In this document: positions 46,967 to 55,084 of the stretch, in pieces
How the letters are laid out: the number at the start of each line of letters is the position of its first letter
Position numbering within the stretch: the first letter of the stretch is position 1
Source of the DNA: Fabrea salina
Taxonomy: Eukaryota; Ciliophora; Heterotrichea; Heterotrichida; Fabreidae
Length of the DNA stretch: 64,000 bases
NCBI GenBank assembly: GCA_022984795.1
Contig: JALIHJ010000007.1
Coordinates: 62,001 to 126,000 of the forward strand
Direction: 5' to 3'
Made by a program: the position numbers and the translations under genes
Notes under the pieces: generated by a model
Databases searched by the model: none
The model's input: only the letters and a program-made list of their open reading frames with translations
Told to the model about the DNA's origin: nothing

Positions 46967-47351
46967 CTAAACATTGGTACATCTAATTTGTCTTGAATGC
47001 ATGACGAGTCCGTTCATGAGGTTCCTAGTTAGGGAGTTAACGCTAGTCTAAGGGAGTTACTGAGGGTTAATAAAGAAGACGATTTAAATCATCCTAATCT
47101 AATGTTCTTCACAGAGGCTCGCTGTTGAAATGAGAGGTCGAAATTTGATTTCCATATTGAACGATTTCAAATTTTACAAAGTTAGAGTTAATTTTCCAGA
47201 ATTTGGGTGAAGGGCTTACTATTGAGTGTTTTGAGAGCTGAGTTCGGTTTTTAGAGGGCTTTTCTCAGCTGAATTAAGTTTGTGTGAAAAATTTTCAAAA
47301 TGTTTTTAGTTGTTTGTACTTAAGATTACTAACTAATAACCTTGATAAGCA
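46967..47351. other. 385-bp gene-free stretch with two inverted repeats
   Basis: No convincing coding frame. Two small inverted repeats are visible: AAATTTGA at 47141-47148 with TCAAATTT at 47167-47174, and AGCTGAG at 47236-47242 with CTCAGCT at 47264-47270. Two copies of AGGGAGTTA occur near 47031-47100. It lies between two convergent genes, so it may serve 3' ends. Confidence 0.5.
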
Positions 47352-48329
47352 CTAGTGCCTTGACGTTTTACTCCCTTCTGCAAAACACAAAAGGTCCTTA
47401 ACTTGTTTTTTGCTTCCCCTTGAAAGATGCTTAACTAATTCTTCTAAAGTAACTCTTTTGTATATGTTTTTTAGGTTCAGAAGTGCCTTTAAGTGGTTGC
47501 ACAACACTAAGTTACTTTCAAAAACCTTCAGCAAGCCTTGAGTGCTGGCTTTTTTGTCTAGTGGATTCTCTACTGAGCTAAATGCTTTTTTGAGTTCCAG
47601 CATCCAGTTCAGAGTGAACTTTTTGTTGTTGATTGAAACGAACTTTTGGTGATTGAAAGCTCTATCAGTTATAGCCTTTTTCCTGAGCACAGGAGTGAGG
47701 CTTCTTAGTTTAAGTGGGGGGACTTGTTTAGTTGGGATGCTTTTTCTGAGGCCTGCTCGGTTGAACTCCAGCAGGTTTAAAACTTCTTGGCTTGCAATGC
47801 ACCAGGTTCTGAACTCTTTGAAAGAGATATAAGAAACTAAGTCTTTGGTGATTTTTTCAAAGGTTGAAGTAGCTGCAGAAAACACTTCTTGCGAGCTAGG
47901 CTTAGAAGAGTCCGTCATGCAACCTAATGCATTGAGTACTGAAATTGCCATGATCCCGAACTCGTCCCTGCTTAAATAGGAGTTTTTGTCAAAGTCAAAC
48001 ACACTAAAAATTAGTTTTAGTTTAGTTTTGGACTGTACGTCAGCGTAGACAAGAACTGCACAGGTTAACTCTAATATGCTAACTCTCAAAGGCATTGAGT
48101 GGCAAAAGTACTTTAGAATCTGGAACTCACAGCCTTTGGCACGAGTGTTTTTGCATAGGAGTTTTAACTCAGAATAACCATAAAAGAAACCATGGGAACT
48201 TGGAATTTTACGGTAGGCTTTTAAAAACTCAAGAATGTCTTTGTAAGTCCAAAGTTCCAGAACTTTGCCTAATTGAATTCTTGGCTTTAAACTATTTGTC
48301 TGAAATCTAACTCCTAGTACTTGTCCCAT
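47352..48329 (-). CDS. EF-hand protein with N-myristoylation signal
   Basis: This is a 325-aa protein. MGQVLGVRFQTNSLKPRIQL carries Gly2 in a myristoylation context. One good EF-hand loop (FDFDKNSYLSRDEFGIMAIS, ~118) follows the preceding helix KTKLKLIFSV; a second hand (~160, FEKITKDLVSYISFKEFRTW) is degenerate. This arrangement recalls calcineurin-B/NCS-like proteins, with a longer basic C-terminal part (LKLRSLTPVLRKKAITDRAF). It is probably a membrane-attached calcium-responsive protein. Partner unknown. Confidence 0.7.
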   Translation of the reverse strand: MGQVLGVRFQTNSLKPRIQLGKVLELWTYKDILEFLKAYRKIPSSHGFFYGYSELKLLCKNTRAKGCEFQILKYFCHSMPLRVSILELTCAVLVYADVQSKTKLKLIFSVFDFDKNSYLSRDEFGIMAISVLNALGCMTDSSKPSSQEVFSAATSTFEKITKDLVSYISFKEFRTWCIASQEVLNLLEFNRAGLRKSIPTKQVPPLKLRSLTPVLRKKAITDRAFNHQKFVSINNKKFTLNWMLELKKAFSSVENPLDKKASTQGLLKVFESNLVLCNHLKALLNLKNIYKRVTLEELVKHLSRGSKKQVKDLLCFAEGSKTSRH

Positions 48330-48493
48330 TTATTAGCTAAGGAATACTTATAACCGACAAAGTTTCTGAAACTTCAGCTTAAAGGACAAATTCACTGGCT
48401 AAGAAACTCCTAAGCATTGAGTGTTTTTTATGAATAACCATTTAAAGTTATCGAAAATTTTTAAACTTCAGAAATACTTCATATAAACTTAAA

Positions 48494-48751
48494 ATGGCCT
48501 TAAGATCATCATTGAAGAAAAAGCAGGGGACTCGCCCCATAACCCCCAGAATCAATGGTCATACCAGAAACCGTAGTGACCAACTTGACCAGAAGCCGAA
48601 AGCTTCAACTAACGCTAAAGCTCCGATTCGTCCTCTTCACAGACCTGCCAAGTCCCTAGGCACCAATTTCAATAACTTAACTGAAAAACTCAACTTAAGG
48701 AAGAACCTTTACTCAAGTACAAGGAACAACACTCCTAAGACCTCAGAGTAA
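48494..48751 (+). CDS. Unrecognised 85-aa basic Pro/Asn-rich protein
   Basis: It starts MALRSSLKKKQGTRPITPRI. It is highly basic and low-complexity, with many Asn and Thr-Pro sites (APIRPLHRPAKSLGTNFNNL), and looks disordered. There is no signal, membrane segment or known domain. Codon use and the AT-rich start context match its neighbours. It could bind nucleic acid or microtubules; nothing in the sequence decides this. It is 60 bp ahead of the PP2C gene. Confidence 0.5.
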   Translation: MALRSSLKKKQGTRPITPRINGHTRNRSDQLDQKPKASTNAKAPIRPLHRPAKSLGTNFNNLTEKLNLRKNLYSSTRNNTPKTSE

Positions 48752-48811
48752 TCCTTATTCAGTAGTAGAAGAGCTGTTACCAGACAGATAAAGCACCGTA
48801 GGGTGTCTAGC

Positions 48812-49786
48812 ATGACTGACTCTGAACCCGTTAAAAAATACGAACCCGAGAAAACCCACAAAAGGAAGTTTTCCCTACAGAATGTAAAGAAAGGAGTCAT
48901 CTTGAAGTATTCCTATAAAAGCAAAATGGGAATGATTCCCGGAAACCCGGGAAAAGTTAACCAAGACTCCTACATTGCAGTTTCTAATATCGCAGGCAAC
49001 CCTAACCTGCACTTCTACGCAGTTTGTGACGGCCACGGGTTTTTTGGAAGAGACGTTTCTACTTTCATCAAAAAAGTTTTGCCTCAAATTTTAGAAAACG
49101 ACAGAAACCTCCAAACCAACCCTCGCAAAGCACTAAACAACGCAATTTTGAGAGTAAGCCAGGAACTAGCGTACTCAGACATCGACATCAACTTCAGCGG
49201 AACCACCTTAATATCCGTCCTCATAAAGGGCACTACTATGTGGTGCGCCAACGTAGGCGACTCAAGAGCGCTCATAGCACGCCAAGTAATTGACCCCAAC
49301 AAGCCTGAAAACACAGGACGGCACTGGATGTCTATAGCGCTCTCGAGGGACCACAAGCCAGACGAACCAGACGAGTCGCAAAGAATCATGCAGTGCGGTG
49401 GCAGAATAGAAGCTTACCAAGACGACCAAGGTAACCCCTTAGGTCCAGCAAGGGTCTGGCTGAGGCAACAAGACCTTCCCGGACTTGCCATGTCGCGTTC
49501 CATCGGAGATGCTGTTGCAAACAGCGTAGGAGTCATTCCTGAACCTGAGATTTTGGAGTTCCAGCTCAAGCCGGAGGACAAGTTCATAGTGCTTGGAAGC
49601 GACGGAGTTTTTGAGTTCATCAGCAACGAGGAAGCGGTGAAGATTGTGGTTCCTTACTGGAAGATGGATGACGTGGAGGGTGCTTGTGCAGGCTTGGAAA
49701 AAGAAGCTAACTTGCGCTGGACTAAAGAAGAAGAAGTGATTGACGATATTACTTCAGTCGTTTTGTTTTTGGACGTCCATAAGTAA
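48812..49786 (+). CDS. PP2C-family (PPM) serine/threonine phosphatase
   Basis: I use the ATG at 48812 (MTDSEPVKKYEPEKTHKRKF); the frame opens earlier only with a GTG. 324 aa. PPM motifs in order: NPGKVNQDSYIAV, FYAVCDGHGFFGRDVSTFIK (metal-binding DG), INFSGTTLISVLIKG, WCANVGDSRALIAR, ALSRDHKPDEPDESQRI, LAMSRSIGDAVANSVGVIPE, KFIVLGSDGVFEFISNEEAV and VIDDITSVVLFLD. All metal-coordinating aspartates are present, so it should be active (Mg2+/Mn2+-dependent). Confidence 0.96.
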   Translation: MTDSEPVKKYEPEKTHKRKFSLQNVKKGVILKYSYKSKMGMIPGNPGKVNQDSYIAVSNIAGNPNLHFYAVCDGHGFFGRDVSTFIKKVLPQILENDRNLQTNPRKALNNAILRVSQELAYSDIDINFSGTTLISVLIKGTTMWCANVGDSRALIARQVIDPNKPENTGRHWMSIALSRDHKPDEPDESQRIMQCGGRIEAYQDDQGNPLGPARVWLRQQDLPGLAMSRSIGDAVANSVGVIPEPEILEFQLKPEDKFIVLGSDGVFEFISNEEAVKIVVPYWKMDDVEGACAGLEKEANLRWTKEEEVIDDITSVVLFLDVHK

Positions 49787-50211
49787 CTAACTTATAGTTA
49801 AGGGTAGGTTTAACCAGTGAATTAAGTAATTTTTGAAAAATATATGCTCGATGTCCAGGACTCGAGGTTGCTTTAGCAGAATGCACGTCCTAGAAACAAA
49901 GGTCCCTAGGCTGTTAAAAACTGCTTTTAAGTGCATAGGTGGATTCATATTTATTATTAGAATTGCTTTAAGAACCTGATATTTGAGACCAAATGTCTGA
50001 GGTTCCATTAAGCAAAGGGCTGCAAACATAATACTATTATTGTAATAATTTCTGAAGGGCCTTTCCGAAAGACGTACTTAAACACGCTCGAGAATAATGA
50101 GTGATCTATTATGGCATATTCCAGTGTTAAATTCACTAAGTTTATACTGTGTAAAACTAAAAAGTACAGTAAGCAACATAAAGCACTTTGCACTTTAAAG
50201 TTTAAAATAAT
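49787..50211. other. 425-bp stretch without a supported gene
   Basis: AT-rich, with two weak minus-strand frames (49787-50029 and 50008-50250) that overlap each other, have no family resemblance and atypical codon choice. It provides the upstream region of the zinc-binding gene at 50212 (TAAAATAATATG). I see no RNA gene or repeat. Confidence 0.55.
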
Positions 50212-50607
50212 ATGAAGTCGATCTATCAGGAAAAAATAAACAAGAAACACCCCAATGCAAACGTTTTCACTAATATGTTTTCTTTGCTGAGGCCTTCAAA
50301 AAACAACGCTTCGTGGCCATTGAGTTTAGAGCTCCCCGACCCCCTAGAACCTTCCACTCCACCCCCAGCAAAGCGCACGGCAAAAGAAGTCACAGCATGT
50401 CCCCACACTGACCGGAAACACTACGCCAAGAACATGTGCAACAACTGCTACCATCGGGAAGGCCGTGGTAAGCTTGCCTGGGTTTGTCCTCATAAAGATA
50501 GATTCAATTATGCTAAAGGGAAGTGCCAGTTTTGCTACCTACAACATTACCATCGCTCCAGAGTGTTTGGTAAGCGAAGGAATCGTAAGAAGAATAAGTC
50601 TAGTTAG
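50212..50607 (+). CDS. Protein with duplicated CPHxDR...CxxCY zinc motif, family undescribed to me
   Basis: This is a 131-aa protein. Two near-identical zinc-binding units lie at ~63-120: CPHTDRKHYAKNMCNNCYHR and CPHKDRFNYAKGKCQFCYLQ, each CPHxDRxxYAKxxCxxCY. They are separated by GRGKLAW. The tail is strongly basic (RKKNKSS), fitting nucleic-acid binding or nuclear location. Similar CPH-x-DR-x-HYA blocks occur, as I recall, in unnamed proteins of other protists and algae; I know of no assigned function. The N-terminal 60 residues are Pro-rich and unordered. Confidence 0.78.
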   Translation: MKSIYQEKINKKHPNANVFTNMFSLLRPSKNNASWPLSLELPDPLEPSTPPPAKRTAKEVTACPHTDRKHYAKNMCNNCYHREGRGKLAWVCPHKDRFNYAKGKCQFCYLQHYHRSRVFGKRRNRKKNKSS

Positions 50608-50753
50608 CTAGGTTCATAAGTTAAACTTTATTTGAGTGCTCAGCTTCTAGAATAGGTTTAGGCTAAGTTAAATGGCATGACTTTAGGTGCTAAGGGTTTA
50701 GGGCTCTGCAAGTTACTTAGTATGTAATATCCTAATTAAAAATAATAAGGGGG

Positions 50754-51698
50754 ATGGAAATTTCTAGGTTCGAGGTTGTCTATAACAAAGTTTTTAAAGC
50801 AAACCCAAAAGACTACTTGCCGAGAGACGAACTTTACTTAAAAGAACTGTTAAGTATCTTGCATTGCTTTGAGAATCCCTTTGTGGTCTTTACTGAGTTA
50901 ACCCAACTTTTATGCAGATACACTTTAGTTGATAACTACAGGTCGTCTAACCCCTTTGAGTTCAAAGGTAAAGAAAACTCAGTCAAAAGGTTCATTACGG
51001 AAATTAGGACCTTTTACGCAGCAACTGTGCAAAGTTCAATGGGCTGTATGCTGGAAGAGGCCTCAAACATGCTTTTGAACAAGTCCTACAGTGACTTAGT
51101 TAAGTACCTAAGTCCAAATACTAGGATACAGGAATCAGACTTAACTGTAGAGTGGAGTGAAATATACGACTTCTCAGGCTACATCTGCAAGTTAGGCAAA
51201 CTAATTTCTGACAAAAACATACACAAAGAAGACGTTAACTGGATAATAGCAGTTAACCTGCACTTTGGGTTTAACTGCACAGAAGACGAGGAGCTTTGGA
51301 GTGACTATGTAGAAAACACACTGCCTTACAAGTTCGAAACTTACTTTTTAAAGGATCTAGACAAAGAACCCATTGCTGCTGCAGGTCCTTTTGTTTTTCT
51401 GTGTTTTAAAGAAAACCCTTTTTTGAACCGCAAGTTTGTCAGGAATGTTAGGAACTGGGTGGTTTCAGCCTACATAAACCAGATTGAAAAGGCAAAAGTT
51501 GCTTTCCAAAGCTTGAAAAGTCAAATTTACAACCGGGAACCTAACAAGGTGGCAGTGTGTAGAAGTCACCTGTCCAGAGCACACAACGCTTACAAAATAC
51601 TTAACTTCCACAACTTGATAGCGAGCTCTGTGAACCTTAAAGCAGTTGAAGAAGTTATAGTAATGTTTGAGTGGGCATTACAGAAACTTAGTAATTAA
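50754..51698 (+). CDS. Unrecognised 314-aa helical protein
   Basis: It starts MEISRFEVVYNKVFKANPKD and is all-helical by eye, with acidic and aromatic residues (YDFSGYICKLGKLISDKNIH, WIIAVNLHFGFNCTEDEELW). No membrane segment, signal or catalytic motif is visible. The C-terminus is Ser/Lys-rich helices (SYINQIEKAKVAFQSLKSQI). No family is recognised. The start follows a G-run after AT-rich DNA, unlike most genes here. Neighbours give no functional hint. Confidence 0.6.
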   Translation: MEISRFEVVYNKVFKANPKDYLPRDELYLKELLSILHCFENPFVVFTELTQLLCRYTLVDNYRSSNPFEFKGKENSVKRFITEIRTFYAATVQSSMGCMLEEASNMLLNKSYSDLVKYLSPNTRIQESDLTVEWSEIYDFSGYICKLGKLISDKNIHKEDVNWIIAVNLHFGFNCTEDEELWSDYVENTLPYKFETYFLKDLDKEPIAAAGPFVFLCFKENPFLNRKFVRNVRNWVVSAYINQIEKAKVAFQSLKSQIYNREPNKVAVCRSHLSRAHNAYKILNFHNLIASSVNLKAVEEVIVMFEWALQKLSN

Positions 51699-51772
51699 TA
51701 AACGATTAAATGTCTGAATTTGTAAGAGTTACGTAGTTAGAAAGCTCATTCCAGGAGACAAACGACCAAAAC

Positions 51773-52546
51773 ATGTTTGCAGAAGACGACGAACTAGGGA
51801 TGGCAGACCACTCACCTACTCCCAGCCAGCCCATGTCAGACATTTCTCCCAACTACTCGCCTTTTTCAAGCAGTTCTGACAAGCCTAACTATACTTCCAA
51901 AAACATAGAGCTGTTTGCAGCGCACGTAATGAAAGGCATGCTCCAGGGGCTCTTAAACTCTTCTTTGGTTTCAAAAATGCTTAAAAAGAAACTAGCTCTG
52001 AACATTTGGCGGAAAAACATGCAAGAAGTAACCAGTTCAAAACACTTAAAAGAAACTGAAGCAGAAAGCAAGATGTTTTTAAGTTTAAAGAAACTTTTGG
52101 AAACTACAAGTAAATTCAGAAGCTGCATTGTAAAGAAAAAGTTCTACGACTGGGTGAATTTTGTTGTTCTTCACAAACTAAAAGAACACAGGGACAAAGA
52201 ACTTTCCAAACTTGACAACATGTACACTAGAGAAGTCTCTGAAATCAACAAGCAAATGTCTGTTTCCCGCAAAAAACAGTCTGAGATCGAAAACATCATA
52301 GCTTACCAAAGCGAAAAAGAACACAAGTACGTAAGAACTATCGAAGAGCTTTCAAACCAACCTAAAAAACAAAACGAACAGACCAAAACTAAAATCATCA
52401 AAGAACTCGAAAGAGAAAACCAACTGCTCAGAAACAAAATTGAAGCTGTTGAGAAAAACATTAACTGTTTTATAAGTGAAATGTCTAGTTTGATAGAACA
52501 GGAAGAAAACTACGGGGAACAGTCACGCCTTAAAATTAAAATTTAA
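51773..52546 (+). CDS. Coiled-coil protein with Ser/Pro-rich N-terminus
   Basis: This is a 257-aa protein. Residues 1-45 are acidic, Ser/Pro-rich and probably disordered (DHSPTPSQPMSDISPNYSPF). Residues 45-130 are helical with Trp-containing segments (KKLALNIWRKNMQEVTSS, KKKFYDWVNFVVLHKLKEH). A long coiled coil runs ~130-250 (LDNMYTREVSEINKQMSVS, IKELERENQLLRNKIEAVEK). It may be a cytoskeletal or basal-body component; the W-containing repeats faintly recall Sfi1-type helices. No family is recognised. Confidence 0.6.
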   Translation: MFAEDDELGMADHSPTPSQPMSDISPNYSPFSSSSDKPNYTSKNIELFAAHVMKGMLQGLLNSSLVSKMLKKKLALNIWRKNMQEVTSSKHLKETEAESKMFLSLKKLLETTSKFRSCIVKKKFYDWVNFVVLHKLKEHRDKELSKLDNMYTREVSEINKQMSVSRKKQSEIENIIAYQSEKEHKYVRTIEELSNQPKKQNEQTKTKIIKELERENQLLRNKIEAVEKNINCFISEMSSLIEQEENYGEQSRLKIKI

Positions 52547-52576
52547 GTAATGTACTAAGTATTGGTGAAGAAATAA

Positions 52577-53695
52577 ATGCCGGAAATAAGTTCAGTTTCC
52601 CTTTATGGGTTCATGCTAGGACTTTTGATCAGCGGGACTGCAAAAACTGTAGTTATGAAGGCTATGGACTTGATTAAGGTTCACGGAAGTGCCTTCAAAC
52701 ACCCTTACTTTCAGAGTTTCACCCTATTCTTAGGGGAGTTTGTATGCCTGTGCATGTTTATGCTCATTAAACATTATAAAAAGCACAGAATCGCTAGTTC
52801 GGAGGCTTTAATTGAACCAGACAGAACAGGAATATTCAAGAAACTAGGTAAGTGGGTGTTTTGCTTTTCAGCTGCCTTCGAACTTTTTGCTTCTTCCCTT
52901 ATGTTCATGGGGTTAGTGCTTTCAGCAGCTTCAGTGTTCCAAATGATCAGGGGCTTCGTTGTAGTGGTTGTGGCTATTTACTCCAAGATCTTTCTGAAAA
53001 GGTCTTTGTTCAGACACCAAATACTCGGAATGGTTTCTTGCACTATTGGAGTGTTCCTAGTGGGCCTGGCCAGCATTCTTTACGAGGCACCTTCTGCACG
53101 CAACCCAGTTCTAGGAGTGGTTTTACTCCTACTGGGACAGCTGTTTGCAGGGGCAGTGTTTGTAACTGAGGAGTTATTCATGGAAAAACTAAGTTGCCAC
53201 CCTGCAGAAGCTGTAGGCATGGAAGGGTTTATTGGCATAGGCTACTGCATAATACTTTTGCCCGTACTTAACTTGATTCCTTGCCACGACAAAGCTTTGT
53301 GTTCTCACGGCAAAGTAGAAAACTCTTTGCAAGCATTTAAAATGCTTGGGGATTCACCTTTACTACTGATGCTTTGGTTTGTGAACATAGTAAGTTTTGC
53401 TTTGTTTCACTGGACAGGAGTCACAACCACCAGAAACGCTAGTGCTTTAGCAAGGTCTACAGTCCAGACATCTTGCACACTTTTAATATGGATAGTAAGT
53501 ATGATTTTGGGCTGGGAAGACTTTATTTGGATTCAACTTATTGGGTTCTTGATTCTGGTTTTAGGGACTTTGGTGTATAATGAAGTACTCATTCTGCCTT
53601 GGTGGGGGTTCAAAGAAGCTGTGCTGGAGCACAAAAACCAATCTAACAAGTCTCCTGGCCAAACAACTTTGAATAGCTTTAAACTTAATGATTAG
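52577..53695 (+). CDS. SLC35F6: Solute carrier SLC35F6-like transporter (drug/metabolite transporter superfamily)
   Basis: This is a 372-aa protein with about nine to ten hydrophobic helices. N-terminal: SLYGFMLGLLISGTAKTVVM. Family blocks: FAASLMFMGL-type AFELFASSLMFMGLVLSAAS, VFQMIRGFVVVVVAIYSKIF, RHQILGMVSCTIGVFLVGLA and GQLFAGAVFVTEELFMEKLS. These match SLC35F6 (transmembrane protein C2orf18), a DMT-fold protein associated with mitochondria and lysosomes. The substrate is unknown. Its stop TAG overlaps the stop TAA of the convergent GPI-type gene by 3 nt within TTAG. Confidence 0.88.
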   Translation: MPEISSVSLYGFMLGLLISGTAKTVVMKAMDLIKVHGSAFKHPYFQSFTLFLGEFVCLCMFMLIKHYKKHRIASSEALIEPDRTGIFKKLGKWVFCFSAAFELFASSLMFMGLVLSAASVFQMIRGFVVVVVAIYSKIFLKRSLFRHQILGMVSCTIGVFLVGLASILYEAPSARNPVLGVVLLLLGQLFAGAVFVTEELFMEKLSCHPAEAVGMEGFIGIGYCIILLPVLNLIPCHDKALCSHGKVENSLQAFKMLGDSPLLLMLWFVNIVSFALFHWTGVTTTRNASALARSTVQTSCTLLIWIVSMILGWEDFIWIQLIGFLILVLGTLVYNEVLILPWWGFKEAVLEHKNQSNKSPGQTTLNSFKLND

Positions 53696-54783
53696 TTAAA
53701 GACTAAAACTATGAGGGAGTAGACCAATGAAGATGAAAAGTTGTAGTCGTCAGCTGAGTAGTTGGGGTCAAACAACTGTAGTTCAGTAGCACAGCTGTCG
53801 ATGACTCCACTTTTGTAAAGAGCCCAGTGATCGTATTGCTCCGTGATCTTTTGTTAGAATTCTCTGTAGTCTTCTGAGACTACTTCACAAGATACTAGAG
53901 TACTGAGGTCACCAAGGTTATGAGGACTTTGGCCATAGCAAGTTCCTGCACTAAAGTCTGCTTCGCTAGTCACCTGGTCAATTCCTCCACTCACGTGGTA
54001 TAAGTAGTCATATAATTCGCAGTATCCTGTAGTGCTGTCGGCTATTCCTGGACATGAGCATTTTCTAGTAACTTCCTCACTGCCACCATGAGTTAACTTG
54101 AATGTGCAAGTGTCTCCGATGTTGCACTCAAATGGAGATTCCAACTTAGTTCCGTTAACGTAAACTTCAACTTCGGTGCATATGTTGTCATTGGTGGCTC
54201 CTGACTTGCAGTACTTAGCGTCTTCTGCTGCTACTCCAGCTTCAAGGCTCAGTAGCTTAGTGCATTTTGCGTTGTTGCATCCTGATCCTGAACGGCAGTC
54301 AGTATCTTCGTTACAAGTACTGCCATCTGATAAAGCTTCAGTGCATTTTCCTGAGCTGCAGTAATAGTTGACGTCGCATTGGTCGTTATCAGTGCAAGTT
54401 TCTCCAGAGGCAACAGGACCACAGGCGTTGGATGAACATGAATTGCTGTAACAATCATCGTTTTCACAACAAAAATCTCCTGCTGCTTGGTTGGTGAATG
54501 TGAACCCACTTGAGCAGAAATCAGTGCCCTCGCCATCAGTGTTTACAGTGGGGGTAGTTAGGCAACTAACGTCATACCATGAAGCAACCGGATTTGCTAA
54601 TTGGGTAGTATCAGGACAGTATTTTCCTGATGAACAAGGAGTTACTACAACCTTGTCTGTTCCTACAGAGACGCACTTGGAGTCTGTGGTGCCACTTCCG
54701 CACTCCAGAGCAACACAGTTCTCATAATCCATGGCAATGGCCAAGCCCGCCAAGCTCAAGCAAACTACGATCTGCCTCCACAT
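53692..54783 (-). CDS. Paralogous GPI-type Cys-rich surface protein with one in-frame UAA
   Basis: Signal peptide MWRQIVVCLSLAGLAIA. The cysteine-rich ectodomain matches the paralog at 39426: CCENDDCYSNSCSSNACGPV, CTDNDQCDVNYYCSSGKC and DGSTCNEDTDCRSGSGCNNA. A TAA at 53854-53856 interrupts the frame after SEDYREF. The same frame continues with QKITEQYDHWALYKSGVIDS, collinear with QQYENWPLYQSGVIDGC of the paralog, plus a GPI-like tail (SSLVYSLIVLVFN), to the TAA at 53692-53694. The UAA lies where the paralog has Glu. If UAA terminates, the anchor is lost and a 309-aa secreted form results. With the whole frame the length (362 sense codons) nearly equals the paralog (360). Confidence 0.8.
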
Positions 54784-55084
54784 TTATTATAAAATGATAA
54801 AAGTAACCGTCGGTAAAAAATTAAAATTCCAACTATATAAAATGCACAGACAGAAAAGTTAACTTTCCTGAGACAAAGAAAGTTCTTAAGGTTTGTTGGG
54901 TTTTCATGTAGGTTTTTGGGTAAACTGCTATTGTGTAACTAAGTCTAGACTAGGTTGCTTCCAAATGTACTTTCTTAGTCTTTAGCCACTAGAGCCCCTT
55001 TACGAATATGAGGCCGTAATTTAATAATAAATATGTTGAACAAATGCTAGGTATTCAATTTAATGAGTAATAGAATTAGATAAT
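54784..55084. other. 301-bp intergenic region upstream of the GPI-type paralog
   Basis: Reading the minus strand, the last bases before the ATG are TTTATAATAAATG, close to the TTATAATAAAAATG in front of the other paralog at 39426. No coding frame or RNA signature is visible; the stretch is AT-rich. It also lies beyond the 3' end of the CDPK gene. Confidence 0.5.

Noticed and set aside
46990-47020. Hammerhead-like core (GACGAGTCC ... ATGAGG)
   Set aside because: The conserved CTGANGA and GAAA elements are not present in the required order; only superficial resemblance.
49787-50029. An 80-aa minus-strand frame that ends next to the PP2C stop
   Set aside because: Its stop abuts the PP2C stop as in real convergent pairs, but the sequence has no recognisable pattern, weak codon bias and overlaps another frame. 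Not supported enough to call.
53857-53900. An intron removing the in-frame UAA of the GPI-type paralog
   Set aside because: No GT...AG of 15-16 nt spans the UAA, and longer candidates would delete residues conserved in the other paralog.
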